The position numbers and the translations under genes are program-made. A stretch of DNA of 64,000 nucleotides. Source: an uncultured bacterium (lineage in GTDB: Bacteria; Pseudomonadota; Alphaproteobacteria; Sphingomonadales; Sphingomonadaceae). The notes under the pieces were generated by a model, which ran no database searches, was not told where the DNA came from, and saw only the letters and a list, made by a program, of their open reading frames with translations. The stretch spans positions 796,547-860,546 of the forward strand of contig CALOGB020000056.1 in NCBI GenBank assembly GCA_942636505.2, read 5' to 3'. This document shows, piece after piece, positions 8,103 to 17,205 of this stretch. The first letter of the stretch is position 1; the number at the start of each line of letters is the position of its first letter.

Positions 8103-10247
8103 ATGACACGTCGTCTTGGCATCGCCTTCCTGCTGGGCTCCGCGGCTTTCGCCGCCGCGCCGGGCTATGCGCAGACTTTGCACGAAGACGCCTCAGACGT
8201 GATCGTTGTAACCGGACAGCATCCGCGAGACCAAGCGTCGTCCGGGACCAAGACCGATACGCCACTCGCCGAGACGCCGCAGTCGATCACCGTCATCACC
8301 GCCGACGATATTGCCGGACGTAGTTTGCAGAACCTCAACCAGGCGCTCCGGTTCGTTGCCGGCGTGACCCCCGAAACGCGCGGGTCGAGTGGTGAGGTCT
8401 ATGACCAGTTCAAGCTGCGCGGCTTCGATGCCCCGGTCTATCTCGACGGCCTGAAGCAGTTCGGCAGCCCGTCCGGCTACGCGGTGCCGCAGGTGGACGT
8501 CTCCCGGCTCGACCGGATCGAGGTCATCAAGGGCCCCGCATCGGTATTGTACGGTCAGTCGAGCCCGGGCGGCCTGGTTGCGGAATCCAGCAAGCTCCCG
8601 CTCGACCAGGCGCTCTACGGCGCGATCAGCGGTACCTATGGCAACTACGACCTCTACCGCGTCGATGCCGATATCGGTGGCCGAGCCGGCGAAGGCGTCC
8701 TCTGGCGGATCAACGGCAGCGCGAATGGCGCCGACACGCAGCAGAAGTTCGGCAAGCGCGAACGCCAGACGATCTCGGGCGCAGTAACGGCAGGCGCGGG
8801 CAGTTCGACCAGCTTCACGCTGCTTGGCGCCTATTCGCATGATCCGTATAACGGCGACTACGGCGTGTTCCCCGCCAGCGGCACGCTACTCGCCAACCCC
8901 AACGGCAAGTTGCCGACCAGCTTCGACGGCGGCGAGGCCGGCAACCGCTTCAGCCGTGAGCAGGCGGCACTCACCTACATCTTCCGTCATGATTTCGGTG
9001 GCGGCTGGGCGTTCCGCTCATCGGGTCGCTATCAGTATGTGAAGTCGGCACTCGGGCTGATCTATACCGCAGGCGGCCTCGACGCGACCGACCCGACGCA
9101 GCAGACTTTCAGCCGTGCGTCCTACGCGACCCGCGAGCAGCTCAACAACTGGACGTTCGACAACCAGCTCTCCGGCACCGTCCAGACCGGCCCGATCAAG
9201 CACACACTCCTGTTCGGCGCGGATCGCCAAGTCGCGCACTCGACCGAGCTTGTAGCGTTCGGCGTCGCGCCTCCCCTCAACGGCTTTGCCCCGGTCTACG
9301 GTACGGTAACTGTCCCGACGACCCCGGAACAGATCGGCGGCCAGTTCGCGATCGATGTGCAGCAGCGTCAGCAGGGCGTCTACGCACAGGACCAGATGGC
9401 GCTGGGCGACCTTCGCGTGGTCTTGAGCGGGCGGCAGGATTGGGCGCGTGCGCATCAAGACGGGCGTGACGCCAAGCACGACGAGAAGTTCACGTATCGC
9501 GCCGCCGCACTTTATACGCTGCCGTTCGGTCTTGCGCCGTACGTCAGCTATTCGACGTCGTTCGAGCAGCAGGCGAGTCCGATCACGCAGAGCAACGGCC
9601 AGCCCGGGCTGGCAGACCCATCGCTCGGCAAGCAGATCGAAGCCGGTGCGAAGTTCAGCATTCCAGGAACGCAGATCCTGTTGTCCGGTGCATGGTTCCG
9701 TATCGACCAGACCAACGTCCTGACATCGACGCCCAATTTCAGCGTATCTCGGCAGACCGGCGGCGTTCGTTCGCAGGGTGTCGAATTCGAGGGGAGTGCT
9801 CCCCTGCCTTATGGTTTCAACGCGCGCGTCGCGTTCAGCCGGCAGCGCGTCAAGGTCACCAGCGATGCCGACGCTCCGGCCCGTGTCGGTCGCGGGCTCG
9901 AAACCGTCGGGCGTGGTGGAACGTCCGCCTATCTCGATTGGACGCCACGTAGCGGCGGCCTCGAAGGGCTCACGATCGGCGGTGCGGTGCGTCATGTCGA
10001 CGAGGTCTATGCAGGCGTCACGCCTATGGAGACCGCGGGTCGCAACAGCCCGTCCTACACGGTCTATGATGCGCTGATCCGCTACGACTTGGAGAAGTTC
10101 GCGCCATCGCTGCGGGGCCTCAGCCTCGCCGTCAACGGTGCCAACATCCTCGACAAGAAGTATCTGACGTCGTGCTTCGCCAATTATAACTGGTGCTGGT
10201 ACGGCAACCGCCGGACCGTGCAGGCGACGATCGGCTATCGTTTCTGA
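8103..10247 (+). CDS. TonB-dependent siderophore receptor
   Basis: This 714-residue outer-membrane beta-barrel has a Sec signal (residues 1-24, ending PGYAQ). It then has a plug domain with ETPQSITVIT, FKLRGFDAPVYLDGLKQF and DRIEVIKGPASVLYGQSSPG, all typical of FhuA/FoxA-type ferric-siderophore receptors. The C-terminus ends in an aromatic residue (GYRF) as outer-membrane porin-like barrels do. It imports an Fe(III)-siderophore using TonB-ExbBD energy. The start is supported by AAAGGGA at 8091-8097. The upstream palindrome at 8049 suggests iron repression. No siderophore biosynthesis gene is nearby. Confidence 0.9.
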   Translation: MTRRLGIAFLLGSAAFAAAPGYAQTLHEDASDVIVVTGQHPRDQASSGTKTDTPLAETPQSITVITADDIAGRSLQNLNQALRFVAGVTPETRGSSGEVYDQFKLRGFDAPVYLDGLKQFGSPSGYAVPQVDVSRLDRIEVIKGPASVLYGQSSPGGLVAESSKLPLDQALYGAISGTYGNYDLYRVDADIGGRAGEGVLWRINGSANGADTQQKFGKRERQTISGAVTAGAGSSTSFTLLGAYSHDPYNGDYGVFPASGTLLANPNGKLPTSFDGGEAGNRFSREQAALTYIFRHDFGGGWAFRSSGRYQYVKSALGLIYTAGGLDATDPTQQTFSRASYATREQLNNWTFDNQLSGTVQTGPIKHTLLFGADRQVAHSTELVAFGVAPPLNGFAPVYGTVTVPTTPEQIGGQFAIDVQQRQQGVYAQDQMALGDLRVVLSGRQDWARAHQDGRDAKHDEKFTYRAAALYTLPFGLAPYVSYSTSFEQQASPITQSNGQPGLADPSLGKQIEAGAKFSIPGTQILLSGAWFRIDQTNVLTSTPNFSVSRQTGGVRSQGVEFEGSAPLPYGFNARVAFSRQRVKVTSDADAPARVGRGLETVGRGGTSAYLDWTPRSGGLEGLTIGGAVRHVDEVYAGVTPMETAGRNSPSYTVYDALIRYDLEKFAPSLRGLSLAVNGANILDKKYLTSCFANYNWCWYGNRRTVQATIGYRF

Positions 10248-10260
10248 GTTGACGGCCTTG

Positions 10261-10295
10261 CCGCGATCGATGCCGCTCCACGGTATCGATCGCGG
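10261..10295 (+). terminator. Hairpin after siderophore receptor
   Basis: An 11-bp stem (ccgcgatcgat at 10261-10271 with its complement at 10285-10295) and a 13-base loop start 13 bases after the receptor stop. No T-run follows, so this is a terminator-like hairpin rather than a classical one. Confidence 0.5.
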
Positions 10296-10355
10296 TAGCG
10301 CCGACTGTTCTCGGGATCAGGCGACCTGGACGCCCGATCGGGTTATGCAGGTCCG

Positions 10356-10994
10356 ATGATGCCGATCCTCTACAGCTTCCGACGCTGCCCCTACGCGATG
10401 CGCGCGCGTCTCGCGATCGCGGTGAACGATCGGCAGGTCGAACTGCGCGAGATCGTCTTGCGGGACAAGCCGGCGGCAATGATCGACGCGTCGCCCAAGG
10501 GAACCGTGCCGGTGCTCGTGCTGCCGGACGGGACGGTGATCGACCAGAGCCTCGACATCATGCGCTGGGCCTACGCGCGTACGCCCGACGCCGACTGGCC
10601 AACCGATAACGACGCTGGATTGATCGCGACGAACGACGGCGCCTTCAAACACCATCTCGACCGCTACAAATATGCCGATCGCTACGACGTCGATCCGATC
10701 GAGCACCGCGATGCGGCTTCCGTGTTGCTCGGCGATCTGGACGAGCGGCTGCGTGCTAGCGGCAGTCTCGGCAGCAGCTTACGGTCGATGACCGATCTCG
10801 CGATCATGCCCTTCGTCCGCCAGTTCGCGCAGACCGATCGATCCTATTTCGACGGACTGCCGTTCGAGCGACTGAATGCGTGGTTGGCGATGCACCTTGC
10901 ATCGGCGCTGTTCGCGCAGGTCATGATACGCCCGGCGCCTTGGCGACCGGGCGATCCTCCGATGATATTCCCGACAACCACGGACGCACAGTAG
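10356..10994 (+). CDS. Glutathione S-transferase family protein
   Basis: This 212-residue cytosolic protein has an N-terminal thioredoxin-like fold: YSFRRCPYAMRARLA with a glutaredoxin-like Cys11, then SPKGTVPVLVLPDG, the conserved cis-Pro/GSH-binding segment, and DQSLDIMRWA. An all-helical C-terminal domain follows. The Cys-Pro-Tyr motif suggests Cys-dependent thiol transfer or deglutathionylation rather than a classical Tyr/Ser GST. Two in-frame ATGs are adjacent (10356 and 10359). It is convergent with the next gene, 34 bases apart. The substrate is unknown. Confidence 0.82.
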   Translation: MMPILYSFRRCPYAMRARLAIAVNDRQVELREIVLRDKPAAMIDASPKGTVPVLVLPDGTVIDQSLDIMRWAYARTPDADWPTDNDAGLIATNDGAFKHHLDRYKYADRYDVDPIEHRDAASVLLGDLDERLRASGSLGSSLRSMTDLAIMPFVRQFAQTDRSYFDGLPFERLNAWLAMHLASALFAQVMIRPAPWRPGDPPMIFPTTTDAQ

Positions 10995-11028
10995 GAGGCC
11001 CCGGCAAGCCCGAGGCCCCCTTCCCGCC

Positions 11029-13443
11029 TCAGAAGCCGACGCTGATCGTCCCGAACATCTGGCGGGGTGCGACCGGAAACTGATTGAACGTCCCGCTCGC
11101 CGCGCCGATGCTGAGCGTCGAGGCGGCGCGCTTGTTCGTGATGTTGGTGACGTTGAGGCTGACCGTCGCCGTCTTGACGATCTCCCCTTCCGACAGCGGT
11201 ACGCGCGCGGCAATGCGGCCGGACAGCGTGAAGTAGGACGGCACCGACAGGTCGTTGGTGTAGGTCGCGAACCGCTTGCCGATATAGTCCCCGACGAGTT
11301 GCGCGTCGAAGATGTCGTAATTGGCCGAGGCGGTGAACTTGTTGAGCCAGTCGGGGCTTCCCGGCACCTTCTTGCCCGCCGTGGCGACCGTGCTGGTGCC
11401 GCTGATGTAGTTCTCCTCGTAGCGCGAGTTGTTGTACGACAGCGCATCGTAGAACGAGAAGTGCGAACCGAACCGGAACGTGCCGGCGACATCGAACCCG
11501 TCGGTCTTCACGGCGCCGACGTTCTGGAGGATCGCTGCGCCGCTGACGACTGCGGTCACCACCGGGTTCGGGCTGATCCCCAGCAGGCGGTTGCTGAAGT
11601 CGACGTGATAGACACTGATCTGGCCGTCGAAGCCGGTCAGCGGGCCAAGGTTCATTGCATGATGCGAGCGCAAGCCCGCCTCATAGGTCCAGCTCGTCTC
11701 TGGCTCGACGTCCCGCTTGAACAGGTCGAACGCCGCCTGGCTGCCGAGCGCGAACGGCGACAGGCCGGCCGCGGCACTCGTCTGGAACTGGCGGATGTTC
11801 TTCTGGACGTTGACGAACACCTGCTCGTTGTCGGTCGCATCCCACAGCGCACCAAGCTGTGGCAGGAAGTATTTGTGCGTGTCGATCTTGCCGACCGGCA
11901 GCGCGACCGAGCCGGTGAACGAGCCCGGGATCGGCTGCGTCGGGACGCGCTGCGACGCATTCTGGAACGTGCTCTTCACCCCGCCCTGGATCGTCAGCGT
12001 CGGGAGGACCTTCCAGCTGTCCTGGATATGCGCCTGGTATTCGTCGACGCGGACTTCGCTGTGATATTGCGTGATCAGCGGGGTCAGATTGTCGTTCGGG
12101 CGCTGATACGGGGTGGTCGGATCATTGACCGGGAACGGATACCAGCGGCGATAGGCCGACGAGCTCTGATGCTCGTACCAGGCGCCGAACTCAATGTGAT
12201 GCGCCCCCATATCGATGCCGACAGTGGAGACGAGGCCACCGCGGTCGATGCGATATTCTGTCGTGCGCGTCGCGAGCCCTGAGCCACCGAACACCTGGGT
12301 GAGGTTCTGGCCGGGATAATAGAACGAGAACAGTTTGGGCAGGCCGGCGACGTCGATCGGACCGCCGATGACCCCGACGCCGTCATTGTGATGATAATAA
12401 GCCTGGTTCGAGAAGGTCACCTTGTCGCTGACGTTCCAGTCGTATTTCACGTATCCCAGATAATCGGTACGCGCCGCGACGCCGTAATAATTGCGGTAGT
12501 TCGACCCATCCGCCTTGTACGCGCCGGAGTTGAGATAGGTCAGCATTGCGTTGAAATTGGGATAGACGAACGGGCGGACATACGGCGCGGTGCCTTGCGT
12601 CGCCGTCGTGACGACGGTTGCGTCCTCGTTCGGCTCGGTCTTGTCCGAATACGCGCCGTAGAGCGTCAGCTTACCGTTGCTGTCGTCATGAACGAACTTC
12701 GCATTGGCCTGATAGCCACCCTGGATACCATTGAAATCCCACGCCTTGGCCTTCTGCCGCGAGCCCGAAATGTAGAACGCGTTGCCATTGCCAAGGTCGC
12801 CGCTGTCGATCCGCGCGAACAGTCGCGAGGTAGAATGGCTGCCGAGCGTCTGGTCGACCTGGACGCCCATGTCCTTTTTGGGGTCGCTCGAAAAGGTATC
12901 GATCGTACCGCCGAGGTTGCTGGTCGATGCGGTACCGAGATCGCCCGCGCCGCTGGCCAGCGTGACGCGCGAGACGTTCTCCGAGATGATCGCACGTTGC
13001 GGCGACAAGCCATTGTAATTGCCGTAATTCTGATCGCCCAGCGGCAGTCCGTCGAGCGTGTAGCCGAGCTGCTGCGCGTTGAAGCCGTGGACGAACAGCG
13101 AGATGTTCTGCTCGTTGTTGCCCCACGGATCGGCGGTCAGAAAGGTGACGCCGGGGAGCGTCTGGAGCGCCTTCAACGGGCTGACGCCCGGAAGGATCTT
13201 CTGCATATCGACGCCGCTGACCTGCGTCACCGATCGTGTGTTCGCGCCGGTGACGACGATCGTGTCATCCTGCCCGGCAGGCGGCGTTGCCGGATCGGCG
13301 GGATCGGTCACCGTAGCGGGCGAGCCTGGCTCAGCGTCCTTGGCAACCAGCGACTGCGCCGTTGCGGTGACGGGCGCGCCGACCACGACAAAACCGATAG
13401 CGCCGCACAACAGCTGCGCGGCCGTACGAGAAAACATCGTCAT
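11029..13443 (-). CDS. TonB-dependent receptor (paralogue of 48769-51165)
   Basis: This 804-residue protein has a signal peptide ending TATAQ near residue 30, a TonB-box-like DTIVVTG, a plug with LKALQTLPGV and YTLDGLPLGDQNYGN, and a long beta-barrel ending in SVGF. It is clearly related to the receptor at 48769-51165: both carry SPLKA, RAIISEN and GTASTSNLGGTI blocks and a similar APRQ-containing C-terminus. The subfamily typically transports organic substrates or metal chelates, but the ligand is unknown. The start is preceded by AGGGG. A secreted M3 peptidase lies upstream on the same strand, but a terminator stands between them. Confidence 0.88.
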   Translation of the reverse strand: MTMFSRTAAQLLCGAIGFVVVGAPVTATAQSLVAKDAEPGSPATVTDPADPATPPAGQDDTIVVTGANTRSVTQVSGVDMQKILPGVSPLKALQTLPGVTFLTADPWGNNEQNISLFVHGFNAQQLGYTLDGLPLGDQNYGNYNGLSPQRAIISENVSRVTLASGAGDLGTASTSNLGGTIDTFSSDPKKDMGVQVDQTLGSHSTSRLFARIDSGDLGNGNAFYISGSRQKAKAWDFNGIQGGYQANAKFVHDDSNGKLTLYGAYSDKTEPNEDATVVTTATQGTAPYVRPFVYPNFNAMLTYLNSGAYKADGSNYRNYYGVAARTDYLGYVKYDWNVSDKVTFSNQAYYHHNDGVGVIGGPIDVAGLPKLFSFYYPGQNLTQVFGGSGLATRTTEYRIDRGGLVSTVGIDMGAHHIEFGAWYEHQSSSAYRRWYPFPVNDPTTPYQRPNDNLTPLITQYHSEVRVDEYQAHIQDSWKVLPTLTIQGGVKSTFQNASQRVPTQPIPGSFTGSVALPVGKIDTHKYFLPQLGALWDATDNEQVFVNVQKNIRQFQTSAAAGLSPFALGSQAAFDLFKRDVEPETSWTYEAGLRSHHAMNLGPLTGFDGQISVYHVDFSNRLLGISPNPVVTAVVSGAAILQNVGAVKTDGFDVAGTFRFGSHFSFYDALSYNNSRYEENYISGTSTVATAGKKVPGSPDWLNKFTASANYDIFDAQLVGDYIGKRFATYTNDLSVPSYFTLSGRIAARVPLSEGEIVKTATVSLNVTNITNKRAASTLSIGAASGTFNQFPVAPRQMFGTISVGF

Positions 13444-13547
13444 TCTTGAAAACCCCTAGCGAGATCGATCGATCGTCACTCCCGGGGCTGCGCCTATTGG
13501 CACGACGAGACAGTCGGATGACCGTTACGCTACAGATTTAATATGGT

Positions 13548-13580
13548 GCGGTGCAGCGGTCCCAAAGGCCGCTGCACCGC
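13548..13580 (-). terminator. Terminator of the M3 peptidase gene
   Basis: A 12-bp perfect stem (13548-13559 with 13569-13580) and a 9-base loop lie 8 bases after the stop of the minus-strand peptidase gene. Reading on the minus strand, an AT-rich segment (accatattaaat) follows the stem. This looks like a real intrinsic terminator separating the peptidase from the TonB receptor. Confidence 0.7.
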
Positions 13581-13588
13581 TGACCGCA

Positions 13589-15724
13589 TTACTTCGTCGT
13601 CGCCGTCAGGCCGCGGTCTTCCAGCATCGGACCGATATCGGGGTCCTTGCCGTAGAACGCCTTGAACATCGGACCGTAATCCTCGGTATGGCCCTTCGAC
13701 AGGATCATGTCGCGGAAGCGCTGGCCGTTCGCGCGCGTCAGCCCACCATGCGCCATGAACCACGCATACGCGTCGTTATCGAGCATCTGCGTCCACAGAT
13801 ACGCATAGTAGCCCGCCGCATAGCCACCCGCCCAGATGTGCGCGAAATAGCTGGTGCGATAGCGCGGCGGCACGTCCTTGGTGTCGAGCCCCATGGAGTT
13901 CAGCGCCTTGGTCTCGAACGCGTCGACATCCTGCGGCCCGGCCGACGCCGGCAGCGAATGCCAGTCCTGGTCGAGCGTCGCCGCCGCCACCAGTTCGCCC
14001 AGTTCATACCCCTGGTTGAACTTCGCCGCGTTCTTGATCTTGGTGACGAGCGCCTGCGGCATCACCGCACCGGTGCGGTAATCCTTGGCATAGTTCGCGA
14101 AAACCTTCGGATCGAGTGCCCAATGCTCGTTGAACTGCGACGGAAACTCGACCCAGTCGCGCGCGGTGTTGGTGCCCGACACCAGCGGATAGGTCTGGTT
14201 CGCGAACAGCCCGTGCAGCGCATGACCGAACTCGTGGAACATCGTCGTCACGTCGTCGAACGTGATCAGCGCAGGCTGGCCCGGCGCGGGCTTGGTGAAG
14301 TTGCCGACGTTATAGACGACCGGCTTGGTCTTCAGCAGCTTCGACTGGCCGACGAAGTTCGACATCCACGCGCCGCCAGCCTTGTTGTCACGCTTCCAGT
14401 AATCGAAATACATCAGGCCGAGTTCGGAGCCGTCCTTGTCGTAGACGGTGAAGACACGGATGTCCGGCTGGTAGGTCGGGATATCGCGGCGTTCCTTGAA
14501 GGTGACGCCGTAGAGCTGGTTCGCGGCGAAGAACACGCCGTCGGTCAGTACGCGACTGATCTCGAAATACGGCTTCAGCTCGTTCTGGTCGAGGTCGTAC
14601 TTGGCCTTGCGCACCTTGTCCGAATAGAAATCCCAGTCGGACGGTGCGAGCGGGAACGCGGCGCCGGTCGCATTTATGGTCTTCTGCAACTCGGCCGCCT
14701 CGCGACGCTGTTCGGCCGCCGTCGCGGGGACGAGCTGCGTCATGAAGCCCTTCGCCGCCGCTGGGGTCTTCGCCATCTGATCGTACAGCGAATAGGCCGC
14801 ATAGTTCGGATAACCAAGCAGTTGCGCCTTCTGCGCGCGCAACTGCGCGATCTTCTGGATCAGCGCGCGCGTATCGTTCGCATCGCCGCGCTGGGACCGG
14901 TTCCAGCTCTTCTCGAACAGCGCCGCGCGGGTCGCGCGATCGGAGAGCGAGGCGAGTGCCGGCTGCTGCGTCGTGTTCTGGAGCGACAGCACGTATTTGC
15001 CGGGCATCCCCCGCTCCTTCGCACCTTCCGCGGCGGCGGCGATCTCGGCATCGCTCAGCCCGGCGAGCTTTGCCTTGTCGTCGACCACCAGCGCACCAGC
15101 CTTGGTGCCGGCGAGCAGCTTCTGCTGGAAATCGGTCGTCGCGGTCGAGATCTGCGTGTTTAGCAACCGCAGCTTGGCCTTGTCGGCGTCGTTCAGCTGC
15201 GCGCCGGCGTGGAGGAAGTCACTGTGATAGATCTCGAGGACCTGCCTCTGCTCGGCATCGAGACCTAGCGAGTCCTTCTTTGCGTAGAGCGCCTGGACGC
15301 GCGCGAAGAGCTTCGGATCGAGATAGATCGCATCGCTGTGCTGCGCGAGCTTGGGCGCCTCGGCGGACCGCACCGCGTCGAGCGCGTCGTTGGTGTTCGC
15401 CTGCGACACGCCGAAGAACGCCTGGCTTGCGCGGTCGAGCGTGCGGCCCGAGCGCTCCATCGCCTCGATCGTGTTGGCGAAGGTCGGTGCCGCCGGGTTG
15501 TTGGCGATCGCCTTCATCTCGGCGATCTGTTCCGCCATGCCCTGCTCGAGCGCGGGCTGGTAATCGGTGTCCTTGATCTGGTCGAAGCGCGGCGCCTGGA
15601 ACGGCAGCGTGCTGGGAACGGTCAGCGGATTGACGCGCGACGGTTTGGCGGAGGTTTGCGCAGAGGCGGCGCTGGCGATGCAGCAGAGAAGGGCGGCGGA
15701 ACGAAGCAGGCTGGAACGCGACAT
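13589..15724 (-). CDS. dcp: Secreted M3 family peptidyl-dipeptidase (Dcp-like)
   Basis: This 711-residue zinc metallopeptidase has a Sec signal (residues 1-22, ending ASAAAS-like to AQ), so it is probably periplasmic, unlike cytosolic oligopeptidase A. The M3 motif HEFGH lies at residues 497-501, with the third ligand probably Glu526 in WVEFPSQ. The total length fits Dcp, which removes C-terminal dipeptides from oligopeptides. The C-terminal AHIWAGGYAAGYYAYLW block is typical of the family. It ends at a strong hairpin terminator. Confidence 0.9.
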   Translation of the reverse strand: MSRSSLLRSAALLCCIASAASAQTSAKPSRVNPLTVPSTLPFQAPRFDQIKDTDYQPALEQGMAEQIAEMKAIANNPAAPTFANTIEAMERSGRTLDRASQAFFGVSQANTNDALDAVRSAEAPKLAQHSDAIYLDPKLFARVQALYAKKDSLGLDAEQRQVLEIYHSDFLHAGAQLNDADKAKLRLLNTQISTATTDFQQKLLAGTKAGALVVDDKAKLAGLSDAEIAAAAEGAKERGMPGKYVLSLQNTTQQPALASLSDRATRAALFEKSWNRSQRGDANDTRALIQKIAQLRAQKAQLLGYPNYAAYSLYDQMAKTPAAAKGFMTQLVPATAAEQRREAAELQKTINATGAAFPLAPSDWDFYSDKVRKAKYDLDQNELKPYFEISRVLTDGVFFAANQLYGVTFKERRDIPTYQPDIRVFTVYDKDGSELGLMYFDYWKRDNKAGGAWMSNFVGQSKLLKTKPVVYNVGNFTKPAPGQPALITFDDVTTMFHEFGHALHGLFANQTYPLVSGTNTARDWVEFPSQFNEHWALDPKVFANYAKDYRTGAVMPQALVTKIKNAAKFNQGYELGELVAAATLDQDWHSLPASAGPQDVDAFETKALNSMGLDTKDVPPRYRTSYFAHIWAGGYAAGYYAYLWTQMLDNDAYAWFMAHGGLTRANGQRFRDMILSKGHTEDYGPMFKAFYGKDPDIGPMLEDRGLTATTK

Positions 15725-15868
15725 TGACGACTCACAATGGCAGGAGTGATGCCCCTATCCTTGCCCTGCCTAAGCCCTTGTTACAATCGGTTAGCAAACC
15801 ACCCGGTTGAGTGCTTGCACTGCCGCCCGCTCGCGGGCAGTAGGCGGTCAAACCCCAGGAGTTCCGAC

Positions 15869-16138
15869 ATGGCAAATACCCTTGAAATCGATCAGGCGAG
15901 CGTCGTCGACAACGACATCCAGAAGCAGATCGAATTCTCCGGCGAATTCGACGGCGACGAGTATGAGTTCGCGGTCAAGTACGCGGTTCTGAAGGAGCTG
16001 AGCGGCGACGAGCCCGAGGACGACGGCATCGAGCTGTTCAATCGCTTCAACGACGACATCGTCGACGCGTGCCTCGCGGCCATCGAGCGCAAGCCGAATG
16101 CATCGACGATCATCGTCGATGAAGACGACCTCGAATAA
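15869..16138 (+). CDS. DUF1488-like small acidic protein
   Basis: This 89-residue, strongly acidic cytosolic protein has no membrane segment. Its layout (a short beta-rich start, then ALK-like helix, an FNRFNDDIVDACLAAIER helix and a final acidic TIIVDEDDLE strand) resembles the DUF1488 family, whose function is unknown; I hold this assignment only moderately. The start at 15869 is chosen because AGGAG at 15857-15861 precedes it; the frame is open further upstream, but that part shows no coding character. A clear intrinsic terminator follows. Confidence 0.7.
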   Translation: MANTLEIDQASVVDNDIQKQIEFSGEFDGDEYEFAVKYAVLKELSGDEPEDDGIELFNRFNDDIVDACLAAIERKPNASTIIVDEDDLE

Positions 16139-16149
16139 TTCGATATGCC

Positions 16150-16196
16150 GGGATAGATGGCGGCTGCCCTTTGGTGCCGTCATCTATCCCGATTTT
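16150..16196 (+). terminator. Rho-independent terminator
   Basis: A 15-bp stem with one G-U pair (16150-16164 with 16176-16190), an 11-base loop and a following gattttc T-rich tail lie 12 bases after the 89-aa gene. It is the best-formed intrinsic terminator in the window. Confidence 0.8.
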
Positions 16197-16217
16197 CCCG
16201 CGATGGACTGGCGCGCT

Positions 16218-16340
16218 TCAATCGCCGGTCACGAACCGGCGGATCCGGGTCGAGTAGCGACTGCCGACGAGTAGGGTTACCCCGAACAGCATCGACGCTT
16301 CCCATATCGCCGCACAGGCGATTATGACGATCTTGAGCAT
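16218..16340 (-). CDS. Small single-pass membrane protein, 40 aa
   Basis: This candidate microprotein has one hydrophobic segment (about residues 3-26: IVIIACAAIWEASMLFGVTL) and a short basic tail (SRYSTRIRRF), giving a predicted N-out/C-in topology by the positive-inside rule. The start at 16340 has GGAG about 7 bases upstream on the minus strand. The frame is open further upstream, but that part has no protein-like pattern. Function is unknown. It lies just downstream of cobF on the same strand and could be at the tail of that transcript. Confidence 0.5.
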   Translation of the reverse strand: MLKIVIIACAAIWEASMLFGVTLLVGSRYSTRIRRFVTGD

Positions 16341-16428
16341 GGTCGGACTCCGACGTTGTTTCGATCGGGGGCGATTACGGCCGGTAATACAAATACTTGC
16401 TGAACGTGCCAGCCATCCGAGGTTCAGG

Positions 16429-17205
16429 TTAACCTGAGTTATCCGATCGGCGGGACGTATCGCGGCGCAAAAGATAGATATCCATGATCCAACCATGCTG
16501 CTCGCGAAGATCGGCACGAGTCTGGACGATCCGTTTCGTAACGACGGTCAGGGGGCCGGCGATCAGCATTTGATCCTCCATTCCCAGATACGCACCCCAC
16601 CAGATCGAAATACCCGCCGCGTCGAGCGTCTGGAACGCGCAATCGCCATCGAGCATCACGGCGATCGTATCGATATCGGCCGGCCAACCCCATGCCCTCA
16701 GCCTTCGCCCCGTCGTCACGAGAACCGCCGCGCCGACCGTGTTCAGCGGTATGGCGTGCGCTGCGGTCAGCACCTGGAGGCTGGTGATGCCGGGCTCGAC
16801 GGTTACGGTCATCGCCACACCGCCCGTTCGCAGCCGATCGGCGATGCGCAACGTGCTGTCGTACAGCGACGGGTCTCCCCATACGAGTAACGCGAGACGG
16901 CCGCCGTTCGGCAAGTGTTGCGCGATCTGAATGCTCCAGACGACGGCAATGGCGTCATGCCATTGGTCGACCGCGCGTAGATAGGGCGCGGTCGTGTCGC
17001 GCTCGGGCAGGTCGAATTCGACGACGCGCGTAGCTCCGGTCAGGATCTCTGCACAGATTCCGCGGCGGAGATCGATCAGGTCGGACTTCGCATCGCCCTT
17101 CCGGGGCAACAGGATCAGGTCGGCGGCGTTCATCGCGACGATCGCGGCGCGCGTGAGGTGATTGGGGTTGCCGGTTCCGATACCGATGAGGTGAAGGTCG
17201 ATCAT
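16429..17205 (-). CDS. cobF: Precorrin-6A synthase (deacetylating)
   Basis: This 258-residue tetrapyrrole methylase methylates C-1 of precorrin-5 and releases acetate in the aerobic cobalamin pathway, using S-adenosylmethionine. The sequence starts LIGIGTGNPNHLT, has the CobF-specific LPRKGDAKSDLIDLRR segment and WWGAYLGMEDQML near residue 205, and a GDPSLYDS methylase motif. CobF exists only in the O2-dependent route. Its ATG overlaps the cobA stop (ATGA), and it is the last gene of the long minus-strand cob cluster. Confidence 0.93.
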   Translation of the reverse strand: MIDLHLIGIGTGNPNHLTRAAIVAMNAADLILLPRKGDAKSDLIDLRRGICAEILTGATRVVEFDLPERDTTAPYLRAVDQWHDAIAVVWSIQIAQHLPNGGRLALLVWGDPSLYDSTLRIADRLRTGGVAMTVTVEPGITSLQVLTAAHAIPLNTVGAAVLVTTGRRLRAWGWPADIDTIAVMLDGDCAFQTLDAAGISIWWGAYLGMEDQMLIAGPLTVVTKRIVQTRADLREQHGWIMDIYLLRRDTSRRSDNSG

